Shown here one piece after another: positions 1-13,189 of a stretch of 64,000 nt of DNA. The DNA lies in the NCBI GenBank assembly GCA_029255685.2, contig CM055317.2, forward strand, positions 69,925,460 through 69,989,459, given 5' to 3'. Position 1 is the stretch's first letter; every line of letters begins with the position of its first letter. Made by a program: the position numbers and the translations under genes. Source of the stretch: Silene conica. Lineage: Eukaryota > Streptophyta > Magnoliopsida > Caryophyllales > Caryophyllaceae. Below the pieces are notes generated by a model. The model was given only the letters and a program-made list of their open reading frames with translations. It did no database searches and was not told the origin of the DNA.

Positions 1-988
1 GGTTGTAATTATTTCATAAAAATAATGTTTTATTGGATGGATAGAGAAAATATATTAAAATAAGTGTGTATTAGAGAGGTAATGGAGAGAAAGTAATGGA
101 GAGGATCCAAATTCGTTTAAATGGACCCACATACAACAAAAATTCCACTTTTTTATTTAAATAATTAATTTTTATAAGAAACTTTAATTTGATAGGTTGA
201 AATTTTGGGATGGGGCATTTGAGCTAGTAGCTTAATGGGGCTAGTAGCTTGATTAAAGCTAATACAAAAGTAGAGGTACAATGGTTTGGCTACTAGCTTA
301 CAACTTTTTATATTTGCAAGCAAGTCCCTTAGCTAAACCATTGCACTTGCCCTTATTATCGTAAAATGGTCCAAGTCCCTAACACAATTAACATTAATCT
401 AAACCCATATTAATACTAATTCATACAACGATTTTAAGTGATACTTGAGCATCCACAACTAAATAAGAACTATTTGTTACGATACGACACGTGGACTCAT
501 GTGAACTAAGACTCAATATATGACAGATCAACATCAACCATTGGCCCATTATAAAAGACTGTAGTGGTCCAATTAGGCAATTACTATACAAAAGGTTAAA
601 ATTGTTTAATGGTAGCAATTAATTGGATTAATTTATAATCTTTTTTTAATTTGATTCATGTTTTTTGGAAGTTTATTAATTTTGCCAGAAAATATAGTGA
701 CATATAACAGATTCTAGATTGGTTTATATTAGATGATTTGAAAGTGACTCAATCAATTCCATTGATGGCTATCTAAAACAATAAATAGTTAGGTAACATT
801 GCGAATATATCGGGTGTATCACGTCCTGCCACACTCACTTAACTCTAAAAAAACGTATATTTTACTCTATTTTGAATTTATTTTGCGTTTATGAACAATA
901 TTGTCAAAATTAATATTTATATCCATTGAAAAGGTTTACAATGACCTAATACATTTGTAATAATTTTCTTCAAAACAACCATTACCAC
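1..988. other. Gene-free AT-rich stretch
   Basis: No reading frame here resembles a known protein, and no RNA gene or complete transposon end was recognised. The sequence is AT-rich with short direct repeats only. Confidence 0.5.
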
Positions 989-1080
989 ATTAACAAAGTC
1001 AAATCATTCGGGTTGAAGAGTAGGTTATGGTCGTTATTAACAAAGTCAAATCATTCAGGTTGAGGAGTAGGTTATGGTCG
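989..1080. repeat. 45-bp tandem duplication, two copies
   Basis: Two adjacent 45-bp copies (989-1033 and 1036-1080) differ at only a few bases, so this is a recent local duplication. No coding role is seen. Confidence 0.8.
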
Positions 1081-1105
1081 TTTGGATTTATCCCGAAAAA
1101 TCAGC

Positions 1106-1468
1106 TTAAGACTCGGTTTGACAAAACTAGCTGAAAAGGTAGTTTAATACTGTAAAATTAACTAAACCTGAACAATTAACTTATTAGATAACTGAAAATT
1201 AAGAGTTAATAAGTTAACCGATTATGTAAAAAATGTTTGGCAAACTAGGTAAAAAGGGAACTGTTTTTGGTAAAGGAAGTAAAAGGGGTAAAAATTGGAA
1301 GAAAATTTATTTCAGATATTTGAAATTTCAAATGCTACTTTATGCAACATTCCATTTCAGGTAGTTTATTTGGACAAATAAAGTACTTATCAAACACATT
1401 TAAGAAAATCAGGTAATTGTTTTTATGATCAAATAAGCTACCTGAAATGTCATGACAAACTGAGACTA
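1106..1468. mobile_element. Possible MITE with imperfect terminal inverted repeats
   Basis: The left end reads TTAAGACTCGGTTTGACA. The reverse complement of the right end reads TTTAGTCTCAGTTTGTCA. That is about 18 bp of inverted repeat with several mismatches. No transposase frame lies inside and no clear target duplication was found, so the family is left open. Confidence 0.4.
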
Positions 1469-1639
1469 AATATGAAACTTGGTAATCCTTTTTCCGAGAA
1501 AAAAAATGAACCAACTAACCGAAGTAAAAACGTTAACAAGGGCCGGCATCAGTTGGGCATCAACGTACCTCCGACTCAAGCCCGGACATGTTTCATAACA
1601 ATACCGAAAAATGTCATATTGAGAAATAAACAAGAAATT

Positions 1640-2296
1640 ACTTATCTTTATCGATTATCCGGTGTGTTCGGAACGACAAGTTGTTTAATAACTTGTCTTT
1701 TCATACACCGTCTGTTGCTCAAAAGATTCATACTTATGCATCTGAAAACATACAGCGGGTTAATAAGGTGAAGCAGATTTTGAAGGTAAAACAACGAGAC
1801 CTAACATCACAGGATTGTCAACATCAGAAATCATCAGAAATCATTTTTCAGTCACGATTCTGGGCTCGTAGTTATGCTTACAACATGTTAGACTTAAGTG
1901 TGATGATTCTTGGAAAAATGATTCGCAAGCATCTGCAGATTGGCTTCTAAGAAATGATAAGGGTGAAGATATTAAATGGGGCAGGGCTTCGTTTCGGGCA
2001 ATTTCTCCAACACATGTGGAATCAATAGCGTTGCTATTGGCATGTTGTGATGCAGTTCAGAATGGGTTTTGTCATCTTGATGCTACGTCCGACTGTCTTA
2101 ACCTCGTCCTACAGGTTAATGGATGTCAAGCTCATGATAAAGATGTTGCATCTACAATTAGATCCTTTATTTGCTTAGTAATTTTCATTGTTTTTCATTA
2201 AGTCATTGTCCTAGGAATCTTAATAAGTCGGCTCATGCTATTGTTAAATCAATAGTATGAATCAACCTTAATCTTCTGTCAAACAAAAAAAAAAGA
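1640..2296 (+). pseudogene. 3' remnant of an L1-type LINE (RNase H domain)
   Basis: Broken frames between about 1690 and 2270 encode the C-terminal RNase H-like domain (RVT_3 type) of plant L1 elements. Recognisable pieces are the stretch around VESIALLLACCDAV and the following TSDCLNLVLQVNG, which hold the Glu and Asp typical of the fold. A late segment near 2225 resembles the NKSAHAIVKS end of that domain. An A-rich tail follows at about 2283-2296, as expected for a LINE 3' end. Frame shifts and loss of the endonuclease and reverse transcriptase parts show a dead, 5'-truncated copy. Confidence 0.7.
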
Positions 2297-3165
2297 AATT
2301 ACTTCAGAATATGATTCGCTTTGGATTTAGCAAACTGGGTTTTTAAACTATTCTTCCATTTACAAAATGCAGAAACTCTAAAGGTAGCTAAACAGCCTAG
2401 ATACTTGTATTGAGCTCCTTAAGCTACAGCCTTACACCGGCGTAAAAAGTTTTGGGAATATACAATCAACAAAATCCGACAATGAAGTACTCGCAATCAA
2501 CTAAAAATAGTAAAATCGCCAATTCTTAATTGTGCAGAAATATATGATCCTCGGCGTCTGTAATACTGAATGTCAAAATGGGTCGGGAACCTGCATTTGG
2601 CAAAAACAAAGAAGAATCGTCAATTCTAATACACAAATTCTCATTTGTGACATGTCATAAGTTTCTGACGTCTCACAAGTCACAACTGATTAAAATAATT
2701 TTAACACAAATTCTCATTGAAGACGGACCCTATCCGTCATATTACCCGTCACAAGTAAGACTCCTTGTAATTTTAAAACAGGTGGGTAGCTGGTCGTGAG
2801 ATGTTAGAAATCAGTTTTCGTCACAAGCAAGAAAATCCGGCATCATATCAAGCGAGTAAAAACTAAAAACTGAAAGCGGAAATGATGGTAAGTGCATACC
2901 TAACGATAATTTTCCAGATCGTCATGCTATAGAAACTAGTCATTGTCAAAATGTTGCTGAAACCAGAGACGGCATAGAGCCCATGGTTGAGACATGAGAG
3001 TTTTGGTTTGTTCTTGAAATGCGACAAAAAGAAAGAGAACGGAATCTGGTTATCTAAATAAGACGACTTTGAATGATGAGCGATGGCTGTCCTCAAATCT
3101 GAGAATTAGTTTATCTACATGCGGTATATTTACTTCATTGCGTACGAGAAAATAGTTGCAGGTGA
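2297..3165. other. Intergenic, 3' flank of the IDM1-like gene
   Basis: Apart from the MITE-like piece at about 2630-2765, nothing coding is recognised. The 3' UTR and poly(A) site of the minus-strand gene ending at 3166 should lie here but cannot be fixed from sequence alone. Confidence 0.5.
2630..2765. mobile_element. MITE-like repeat with GTGAC/CCGTCAC subterminal motifs
   Basis: The piece starts near ACAAATTCTCATTTGTGAC and ends near CCCGTCACAAGTAAGACT. Two other places in the window (about 22371-22558 and 49853-50038) have the same type of ends, so this is probably a short dispersed non-autonomous DNA transposon family. Internal duplication of the ACACAAATTCTCATT end suggests rearrangement. 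Confidence 0.45.
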
Positions 3166-6100
3166 TCAGGCATGAGCATCGATGTCCTCGTTTGAACCAA
3201 CCTGTACATCAAACATCAACAAGAATTAGGGCTTCGTACATTGCAGGTCCGAAGAGAAGTCCGACACTCTTAAACCCAGAAATGTGATGAAGAGAAGTGA
3301 ACAGAAACTCGATAACAAAAATATCATCTCGTGATTGGATATGTTTACGTTTCCTTCTTAGATATGTTCTGCATGATCGCGAATGAAGTTCAATTTCTTA
3401 CCAACTTGCATGTTCTTACGTAAAATCTCGATCAATTAGCAATGTAGAGTATTTGTACCGTCAAGAGAAATATTTATCTCGGTTTTTGCCGAGAAAATAC
3501 AACAAAAAAGAAGAATACCTTAGGAACACCGGTTCCATGAAAGAAACCAACAGCACTGCTCTCACCCCCATCAGATCCCGTGTTACTCGAAGACTCTGAA
3601 GAAATCTGTGCTACAGTTAGCAACGAGCCATTCGAAGAAACACCAGTTGCACTATGTGAGCATGGTATGCTTGATTCATGCAACTCTGATCTTGAGCCAG
3701 CCTTCATCTCTAAAAAAGGAACGGGATCTGGTTCATGATTATCACCATGCCCGGACACAATGTCCCCATTAATATGCAAATCAGGGCTCAACATCGTATT
3801 GCTAGAAGCATTTTCCACTCTTTCATCGTTAATGTCCATCGGTGTTGGCTGGCTTTCAGGTATGTTGGCATCATCCAATCCGTCAACATCCATTCCACTT
3901 TTCACTTCAGGCCCGCAATTTTCAGTATCACAATCAGCGGGTCTTCCATCAGATGAAGACTCCGGAATGCCAGGAGCGACAACATTTAAGTCGAATGGAA
4001 CATTTAAGCAATCGTCAACCTCAGATTTTGCCACTCCATTATCGAGTTGCTCAGTGCAAGAATTGGTATTATTTGTGTTGTTCTCTAGTAGAAAAAAAAA
4101 GGCAATAACCGCATTAATCACAGCATAGAATTAACTTCTCAAAAGGGCCCAATTAAATAGCATAAAATCTACAGTTATGGTCCGAAGTGGAATTCAGTCC
4201 GTGCCATCCTGATACTGAGATTTTATACCGTTACCACCATCGTGATCTATTCCGATTTTTTATACCATGGGATCAGAAAACCTAAGAAACTTAACATGAG
4301 CTGGTAATTAAATGTTACCTATCGTGGATATGCCTTCATTAAGCAACTTTTGCTTCAAAAGCGGCTTCTGAAGCATAGCTGTATGAGCAAACACTAACAT
4401 ATTCCTGGATCTCATTTCTTCTTTGATATTTTCTTTAAGAGGCTGGAAACCAAATGCCGAAGTCCATGTATCCAGGAGATCAGAAATAGCAGGAATGACC
4501 AAATTCTCAATGCCAAGGTATCCGAGAGCCTGAAAAACATTATCAATATGTAAAGGTTGATAGAACCTTAAGGCACTAAAAAATACATGTCCAGAAGGGA
4601 AGGCGGTTCACGGGTATGTCAAATTTTCTAGTCATAATGGATATGTGTCGACTAGTTTAGTTTATAAAATCACTGATCGGTAGTATTGATGACCGGAGAT
4701 AAGAACCCACGGGCCATGGCTGCCCGTGTTGCTCGAGTTACACAAAAGGAAAAAATGAAACAATTAACACACGAGTAAAGTTTATAATTATGATTTATAA
4801 CAAGACCTCCAGGTAAGAGACCGAGAATGAGACTTATCAGATTTTCAAATTTCAACACCATGACAATTCTACTGGTACTCTCTCATTGCCACGTTAACGA
4901 CTCATGAAGACTATATAAAAGAGAATCAACTGACAGAAAGACTATTTATCAACCATTATTATTCTGTGTGATCGGCTGATCACCTGTCATAACAACTATT
5001 TGGACTAATAAATACAATGACAACAAATGTGGGACAGGTCACAGGTGGGATCAGGAAAATATGAAAAGTAGAAACAATGATTGGCATACAAATCCTAAAA
5101 AAAATCTTGACCTAGAAACTCACCAGCTCAATTGCAGTGAGAAGCCTTCTGCACATTCCTTGGCGCCTATATATATTTCGTGTCCCGATGAATGGCATCT
5201 CTGCGAGCTGCTTCCCATGGATTCTGATTAACAAGACAAATATACATACACACTTCGTAAAATTGACTTCCGAAACAAGAATTCCATTTGTGCTAAATTT
5301 CATGTGTTCTGAACACTGTTTTTTGAACAAAAAAGTCAAGAGCTTGGGAGGGCCTTATTCCCTTACCTAATATGTTTCTCCCTTCCTGACACCGTTATAA
5401 TCTTTTACAAAATAACAAATCGATATGGTATGTATATTAACTATACTGGCAGTAGGTTTAGTTAAATAATTTTACATCAACAATTATCAACTCATTATAG
5501 CATTAGTACAACAAACACCCCAAAAGAAAATCAAATCTTTAGTACTTACGGAATTACTTCCGAGACTTGCCATATGTTTCCATTCAGATGAACAAGGACT
5601 TAATATAATTTGGCTTTTGGGATATGATGAGGTGAAGGAAAACAACGCACTAAACTGCCTGCAATTCTTTTAATTGTGAAGCAGCAGTTGGTTGATAGAA
5701 ATCGTGATGCAATTTCCAATGTCGGTCATCCTTTTACCCGAGGATATCAGTAACAGAACATAGGTATTAAATCTCAGTTTCGGTCGGGTTACCAATTATC
5801 ATGGCCTGGTCTTCCTAAATGAGGTCAATATCACATCAAAACGCTGAAAATGCGGCTGCCGTAAACTCGAAAACCATTAAATCTTGATTTGTTACCTCCC
5901 ACCAAATTTACACATCCTTAATTATTTTTAAGTTCCTCTTTAAGGAATGAGAATCGATCTTAAACTTCACAAATTGTTTCTCTAATATACCAAAAAATCT
6001 GGTAATGAAACAACTCAAAATAGAACAAAAACAAGAAGACCACACAGATAGCAGTTGCGCTGGTTTTCTATGTCATGCTCTACGTATGTCATCTCAAAAT

Positions 6101-9100
6101 GATAGAATAAAAACAGCGCCTCGGGAAAACAGGACTCAGTGCAAGTCGATCACAATGTTTAAACTACTCCCTATATTTCAGCTAATAGGCCCCATTATTC
6201 AAAATTCACCTCATAAGTGAAAAATAAATAGGCATATAGACTGAGATACAGGTAGTATTTATTTCGGCATCTGCTGAATAAGAGATCCCTTATTACTAAA
6301 AAAGACGTAGTATGGGAAAAATTCAAACATAATAAAAGAAACTGAGTTTCCAAAAATTCTCATTTTCTTCTAAGATATTAGACACTACCTGATGGATGCT
6401 GCAGATATTACTTCATCTCCTTTCTCCAATACAATAGTAAAAAAACCACTGAAGTTTATCCTAATCAAATTGGACCTGCGTGAAGCGAGCAAGATATATG
6501 TGGTAAATTATATGATCCAAATCAAGTCTACTGCACAAAAAACTTTTCAGCCGCATACAGACAGTACAAAGCAGCCAAAATGAAGGTGTCTTCAAGATGT
6601 AAAAAAACACAAATGATGAAGGACACCAACAACTATGTCAACGGGATTGGTGATTAAAGCTAAAGATGGAAAGGATATACAGCCAAAATGCCAAATAAAT
6701 CAAATACGGTTCAAGAACTAATCTGATAATGACACCTCCAATCCAGCGCCGAAAAGGAAACAAAAGAGAAAAAGAGGAAAATAAATAAATGAAGCTAATA
6801 AGAACCGAGGAAGAAAGAAAATGTAAGACAAATAGGGAAAACAGAATCCGAGTATGTAGATTGTTTGGCTACATAGCAGATTTTTTCTTACCCAGAGTTA
6901 TAGAGAACCTTCCGTATCAAATTTACGTGACTTCTATGATCAATGATCGGCACAAAGCACTCATCCATAATAGACAGTGCAACTGCCAATTTAGAATTAT
7001 TTTCAATCTTCTGAAACTCTAAGGAATCAACTGCTGCAGCTGCTGCTTTAACGTCAACGCGCTGAAGTAGGGTCCACGAGAAACCATCTCCCAAATCATG
7101 TTTGGTCCCAATAAGTGTTTGTAATTGCTTATATATCTAGACACAAAGCAAAGATGTCAAAATTTGTATGTAGAACAAGCTAAAAAATAAAAGTCAACAA
7201 TAATAATGGTTGAAGCTATATAATCCCACACAAGAAGTTGGACAACAGAAGCTAAAACCTAAATGCATGGAAACTAGACCTTTTAGTTCTAAAATTCAAG
7301 AAAAAAATAATAATACCACTAAAATGCAATGTTTTTTTACTCAGCGGTAAGAGCACAACATCGTACCGTTATAAGTGATGGTATAAGCATAATATCATTA
7401 TGAAAGCAAATTAGGCTTTTCTTAAACTAGTACTATCACTGCATTATTAATGCAAACATGCAACGACACAAAACTCCCCCGAAATTTTGCCTCAGGAGAT
7501 TCTCAAATTATCTATTACTCAAACAACCAATATCTAGCTTATATTTGTGCCATTGTCCTTATGGTATATATGACTCGAAGAAAATAAAAGAGAGAATTAT
7601 TTTAAAAATACGCAGGTGTAACTGAAGATTAGTTTGAAAAACCTGTTCACAGATTTTCTCACAGAAGGTTGCCTTTCCAGATGCCATGAGGACACGATCA
7701 TTCTCATCGGTACATGATATGTGATCTACAAAGAGGGAGAAAACATATATTTTCAACAAAAGCTCATTGTCAGGGAAACAAAATGACTAACAATGAAAAC
7801 ATGTATGTAAGTAACTACATTTCTCCTCGCACAAACAGCAAGTGGCCAATGACGAGGAGGCTGTATTGCAATCATCAGTCACATGATTCCCAACTTCCCC
7901 ACAAAATTTGCAAGAACAGAAAGTACAATGCCATTCACCCGAGGGAATCTCCTGCAAATAATAGTAGACAACATATTACAACGAAAAAAATATAACAGTT
8001 GCTTATATTGTGCACCATGTAAATAAGATAACTCAAAAGGAACACATTCAATAGTCAATATATAACTGCTTGCATCGCAACCATGATGAAAAAAGCTTAT
8101 TAGAGGAACTTAGACTGCGGTATCCCGATTGATAATACGCTAGACTAGATTTTGCAATTCGCTCTCAATAGCGAAGACACGGAGTTGTACCATAAACATA
8201 ATATGAATTCGTAACATTACTACGCTTCATTTTACAAAGATTTATTAAATTTTTAAAAAAATGATGGATGAACTTAAAAGTCAGACTTCGTAAGTAAAAC
8301 TTATTAATTTTTTATCTTTTTTTTCCAACTGTTCCATAGATAATCAAGGTAAACGTTCCATAGATAATCAAGATTTATTAAATTTTTAAAAAAATGATGG
8401 ATGAATTTTTTTTCCAACTGTTCAGCCAATAAACGTTCTTGCCTTATATGAGCTTTTCATCTACTTTCTTCTTTTTCGACTTACGTTGGAAACCCAAAAT
8501 ATATCGTCTTTTTTTAAAACCAAAATTAAATCAAAGCTTAATACATGGCCAATGTTACTCCGACTTGGATACAAATGTCGGACACTGGTATATATCTAAG
8601 TGTTGCTTTGGGTATGACAAAAAAATTGAGAAACGAGAAGCCTAACCTAAAATGAGGATACAGGTGCAAAGGCACGTCTTTAAAGCAAAAATAATTTCTT
8701 AATTTGAAATATTCCGATTATGTTGAGTATAATGGAAAGAAGTTTGACAAATAAAACTTAAAAATCATTAAATATAATACAAAATGCCTTAAAAACCTCT
8801 CTTCCCCTACTTTTGTGTTGCGAGCCTCACTAGTTCAGTTCTCCTAGGGGACGTGTCGGACTAATAAGTGTCCATACTCATATCCATGGCGTGCCGTGTC
8901 GACACAAGCTCGTAAAGCGACGAGTCGAAATAACATAATACATGGCAACTTTTTAATTTAAAGGAATTTATTGTGTATCAAGATTATGTCATAACACTTT
9001 TTCCCCATCATTAACAGTTAACACACTTCAAATAATTATGTAGAAAACAAAAGTAACCCATGCTCACATTTGCTGAAAAGGTATGAAAATGACCACTCGT

Positions 9101-12100
9101 GATTCCATATTTACCATGAATCTGAGCAATTTTTAGGCCAACGTATACACGGATTTGATCTTAGTAATAAGTGTATTCAAGCAACTCGATTTGCAAGTTT
9201 TAACGTACAGATAAGCTAACAAATATCAAATCAATTAGCAATTTGCAGTCTCCGGGAATTCAAACATTAATAAATATCATATTCTTTATCATGTAGCAGA
9301 TTTCGGTGAAAGATATTGGGCCCTCCCTTCCTACAAAAATGTTAAGGGCGGAGAGAAAAAAACCAAGAAACCCACGACACCAACCCACTTTCATGAAATA
9401 GTCACAAGCATTCCATACACAGGAACAAGAAAGCAACAATCCTTGTCACAGCAATAAGAAATATAATAAATAAGTTCGTGCACCGTGTGTAAATATCACA
9501 TACTAGAGTAGTAAACATATTTGATACACCATACGAGCTCTTAGCAGCCAGCTCAAAAAGTTGGGGCGTGCAAAATAACATGGTAATCGATTGCATGAGA
9601 AGTACCTCTATAGTCAAACAGTCATGATGAAATGTTGATGGGCAGCCATCACAACACATCAAATCTCCACCATCTCCACAGACAGCACAAGTATCGTCAT
9701 TTGGATCATCATCGTCAACAATTACAGTATGAAATCCCTTAAGAAGGGCGGCATCTTGTTTATTCCAGGAGTCCAACTGGCACTGTATTAGAGACTGTCC
9801 ATTTTCCAGACACAAATTTTCATAGGGCTGACCAAGCGTACTGCCAGCGTGCTTCTCAAATTCAAACACTGAAATAACTTCCTTACAACAAGGACAATGG
9901 ATACCATCTCTGGTAATGCTACCCTCCAGCATGGTCTTAGTTTTATGGCAGTCCATGTACCGCACTTTACTACCAAGACTGACTGTACCTGAATCAATCA
10001 GCCAAGCAAGTATACTGTGCTTCCCTGAATATGATATGGCTTCGTCGCTTGCTGTCAACCCCTTAGACCTGCGAGCTACCAAGACACACCGTCTTCTACT
10101 TTGGTTTCCATCCTTAACAGAGGACTTCCTTTTCAAAGTCTTAACTTTTTTCTTTCCTCCTGACTTGCTTCCACATTTATCCCTATTTTCATCAGAAGTA
10201 TCATTACGCTTCTTTCTCTTGCTCTTGTCTGATCTAGTCTTCGATACAACTCTAAATAGTCTGCCTAATACCTCTTCTGGTAATGGAGTAAAGGAAAAGT
10301 TAGAGTTAGCAGCAGTAGAATCGGCTTTACCCTCCTCGCATTCCTGTTGAAGTTTAAAGTAAGCCTTCGTGACAGACCAGTGAGTCCTTCCTTTGGGGTT
10401 AATATATACAGCATCATGATACTCTCTCCCATTTCTGCGTCTGTGTTGAACAGTCCAGCCTGCTTGTAGAAGCATATCGACAATTTGATTTCTTATTGCA
10501 TTCTTTTCGAATGCAAGAGACCCAGGAGTTTCACCCCTTTTAGATTTACCAACCGAATTATTTTCAATTTTCAATGTTTCATTTCTTGTTTCGGCTGCAA
10601 GAGACCCGGGAGTTTCACCCTTCTCACGTTTGGCTGACGAATTATTTTCACTTTTCAAAGGAGTATCAGCTCTGTGCAATTTGGGCCTACCAGGTCTCGT
10701 CTTCTTATTGGAAGATGTTTCCTTCACGCTTGACACTCCATCAGTTTCAGAATCCTTTTGCTTCTTAGGTCTTCCGCGTTTGCCCTTCTTCTTACTTGAA
10801 CTAGCAACTTTCATATTGCTTAGACCTTTCTCTTCTTCTTCAGGTTCATACTCAACTTTACAGACTGAGAACTTCTTCCTTTGAACTACTTCCTTTTCAC
10901 AGTAATCAACAACTATCTTGGACCTTTCACTTTTGCGAGTCCGTATAGAACTTTCAAATGACTTCTTGCTGACTTTTCCTGCTTCATCTTCACCTATGCA
11001 AAGGACTTTATCGTCCTCTTTTGAGCATATAATTGATTTACGCTTCTCCCGTCTCATCTTTTTCGTTTTTGGTGTTGATTTATCTCCCTTGTCTTCCTCT
11101 ACGATTTTAGAAACAACAAGCACTTGATGGGTGTGCGCCGCCAGTTCTTTAGCATCTGCTGACTTTCTGGGTCTTCCGCGCTTCCTCTTCCTTCCCGGAG
11201 TTCTAGGTGACATGTCATTAGCATTATCATTTTTGGACTCACTTGCCAGATTGTTCTGCTGAACAACCTCACCATTTGACTGACCACTTGATCTCGTGAA
11301 CCTTTCACTACTACTACGCCTTTGTGAACCACCGGCAGCTTTGTCACCCCCATCCTTCACTGTAACTATAACTTCTCCGGGACTATCAGACGCTATCTTC
11401 CTTTTACCGGATGATCCTCTCGTATTCCCAACACCAGCTTCCACTCCAAACTCTTTAGCTGGCAGAATCCTAGATCTCAAAACTTTACTTGAAAGTCGGA
11501 ATGTTCCTTCCTTAGTCTCATCTTTTATCTTATCACCCTGACCGCCTTCATCAAACTTTTGTTTAGGACTCTCAATGTCACTTCCTTTATCATAAGGAAC
11601 TTTCTCTACACCGGGACTACATTTCAGGGACAAATCCAAGTCAGCATCACGCTCTTCACGTGCTTTCTTGCCCTCACTCATACTAACAGGAAGATTTGAA
11701 GAAAAACCCAATTTATCATCAATCTGACCAATGCCACCATCCAAATCACCCTCCTCCGCCTCAACTTGATCAACCAGATTTTCTTTATCATTCTCCGAAC
11801 TCTTGCCACTACCAATACCCTCCTCCATAACCATTGAACTCAATCGTGAACCCTCATCGACTAAACCCACACCATCACTCGACTTCTCCACGCCCAAATC
11901 TTTACCATTTCCACTCACATCAGAAACTTTCCCCAAAACCCCAGCACCTTCGCTCAATGAGCCCACGACCCGCTCCTCGCTCTCAACTTCCACACCATTA
12001 CACACTAAACCATTCAACTTACCCTCAGACTTACTAACTTCACAGCATTCACCACCACCACCATCTTCCTCAATCGAAACCGTATCGGTTTCCCCATTCA

Positions 12101-12200
12101 AATTCAAATCAGGAATGTTAACCATCTTTACATTACTACCCTTATAACTTCTATCAACCAAACAATCGTCTTCATTCCCAATACTAGACCTTAACCTCAT
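3166..12200 (-). CDS. IDM1/ROS4-like PHD-finger, GNAT-type chromatin regulator
   Basis: Nine coding exons on the minus strand: 12200-9606, 7951-7819, 7725-7643, 7136-6892, 6475-6389, 5223-5124, 4529-4319, 4084-3519 and 3201-3166. All introns are GT-AG, the phases agree, and the product is 1351 aa. In order it shows an EAR-like LDLSL motif (about 189), three AT-hook cores (RGRPR about 342, RGRPK about 475, PGRPK about 503), a DUF7028/MBD-like block (about 570-620), a Tify-binding-type domain (about 735-805), and a PHD finger with C838, C841, C850, C853, H858, C861, C874 and C877. A second Cys-rich segment and a GNAT fold with [10 protein letters not shown] near 1070 follow. A C-terminal tail carries another DLN motif. 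Arabidopsis IDM1 acetylates histone H3 and prepares sites for ROS1 demethylation; a similar nuclear role here is inference. Intron 1 (9605-7952) is 1.65 kb. It could be any paralogue of this small family. Confidence 0.92.
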
Positions 12201-12600
12201 AGTATCATCAAACTAACAACAATCATCTATAGCAAACCCAGTTCAAATTTCAATCCCTAAAACCATTAAATTCAGTAAAAACAAACAAATAAATCAAACC
12301 TTGCACATTTTTTCTGCAAATTCTCGATCAACACCTCAAAACAACCCTGAAAAATCAAAAAATAACACCAAATTAATCAGCCAAAAAAACACCAAACAAC
12401 AAAAAATCTGATAAACCTAAACTAAACCCATTAAATTAATACCTTTCAAGTAGCAAATCAATGCAGTTAAACTCAAAATCAAACAGAAAGATTCAATCTT
12501 TTGCCGCAACAACATGAACTACTTGCTGTTCAAAAGTTTGGTGAGTAAAATTGGGGAAAAAAATTAAAGAGAGAGAAAGAAAAGAAGAGGGAAAGTCCTG
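12201..12600 (-). promoter_or_regulatory. 5' leader and core promoter region of the IDM1-like gene
   Basis: A pyrimidine-rich tract on the minus strand (about 12568-12592) resembles the CT-rich leaders and Y patches of plant genes. A possible leader intron runs from a donor near 12299 (AAG/GTTTGA) to an acceptor near 12215 (TTGTTAG). Both are inferred from consensus only. Confidence 0.4.
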
Positions 12601-13189
12601 AATAAATGTGAAACGGAGGATTTTAATGCTATTGTAATAAGGGTTTAAAATCAAAATTGATTCTTTTCAATTAAATTTTTTCTGGGTTTTTGAGCAAATT
12701 TGGTTAAGTATCACAATGTAAATGAGATTGTATGTATGTTATTCTTGTCTATACTTTAAAAGGGTATCACACAAATGATTAAAAAATTAGAAGAAATTAA
12801 ATTGGTAGGGGATAAATTAGGGGTAATTTGGTAAATTTATGTTGGTTTTGTAAGAAATATTTGGGCATTTTCCCTCCATTTAGTGTATTTGGCAAAAATT
12901 TGGCTCCATGTTTTGTGTTTTCATGTTTTATTATTCTCTTAATATTATTGGTTGTTAACTAGGTATGAAATTGAGAGTTTGAAAATGAGGTCAAACTATA
13001 TTGGTCTTGTGGGATTGTGGGTCCTCCTACACTGATTGTTATTTGAGACGGATTTTTTTATCGGACAGTTTTGTGAGATTATTTTTATGGTAAAATATAG
13101 TCGTTTAAATTGGGTTATATTTTGTCGTAAATGGGTTACATATGACTCGTTTGAAACCTTCAGACGAAAAAATGACCGTTTGAAGGAAG
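12601..13189. other. Gene-free upstream region
   Basis: AT-rich sequence upstream of the IDM1-like gene. No transposon ends, RNA genes or convincing frames were recognised. It probably holds promoter sequence of that gene. Confidence 0.45.

Noticed and set aside
9788..12147. Plus- and minus-strand frames overlapping exon 1 of the IDM1-like gene
   Set aside because: They are other-frame readings of a coding exon, with skewed Ser/Leu/Pro composition and no family match.
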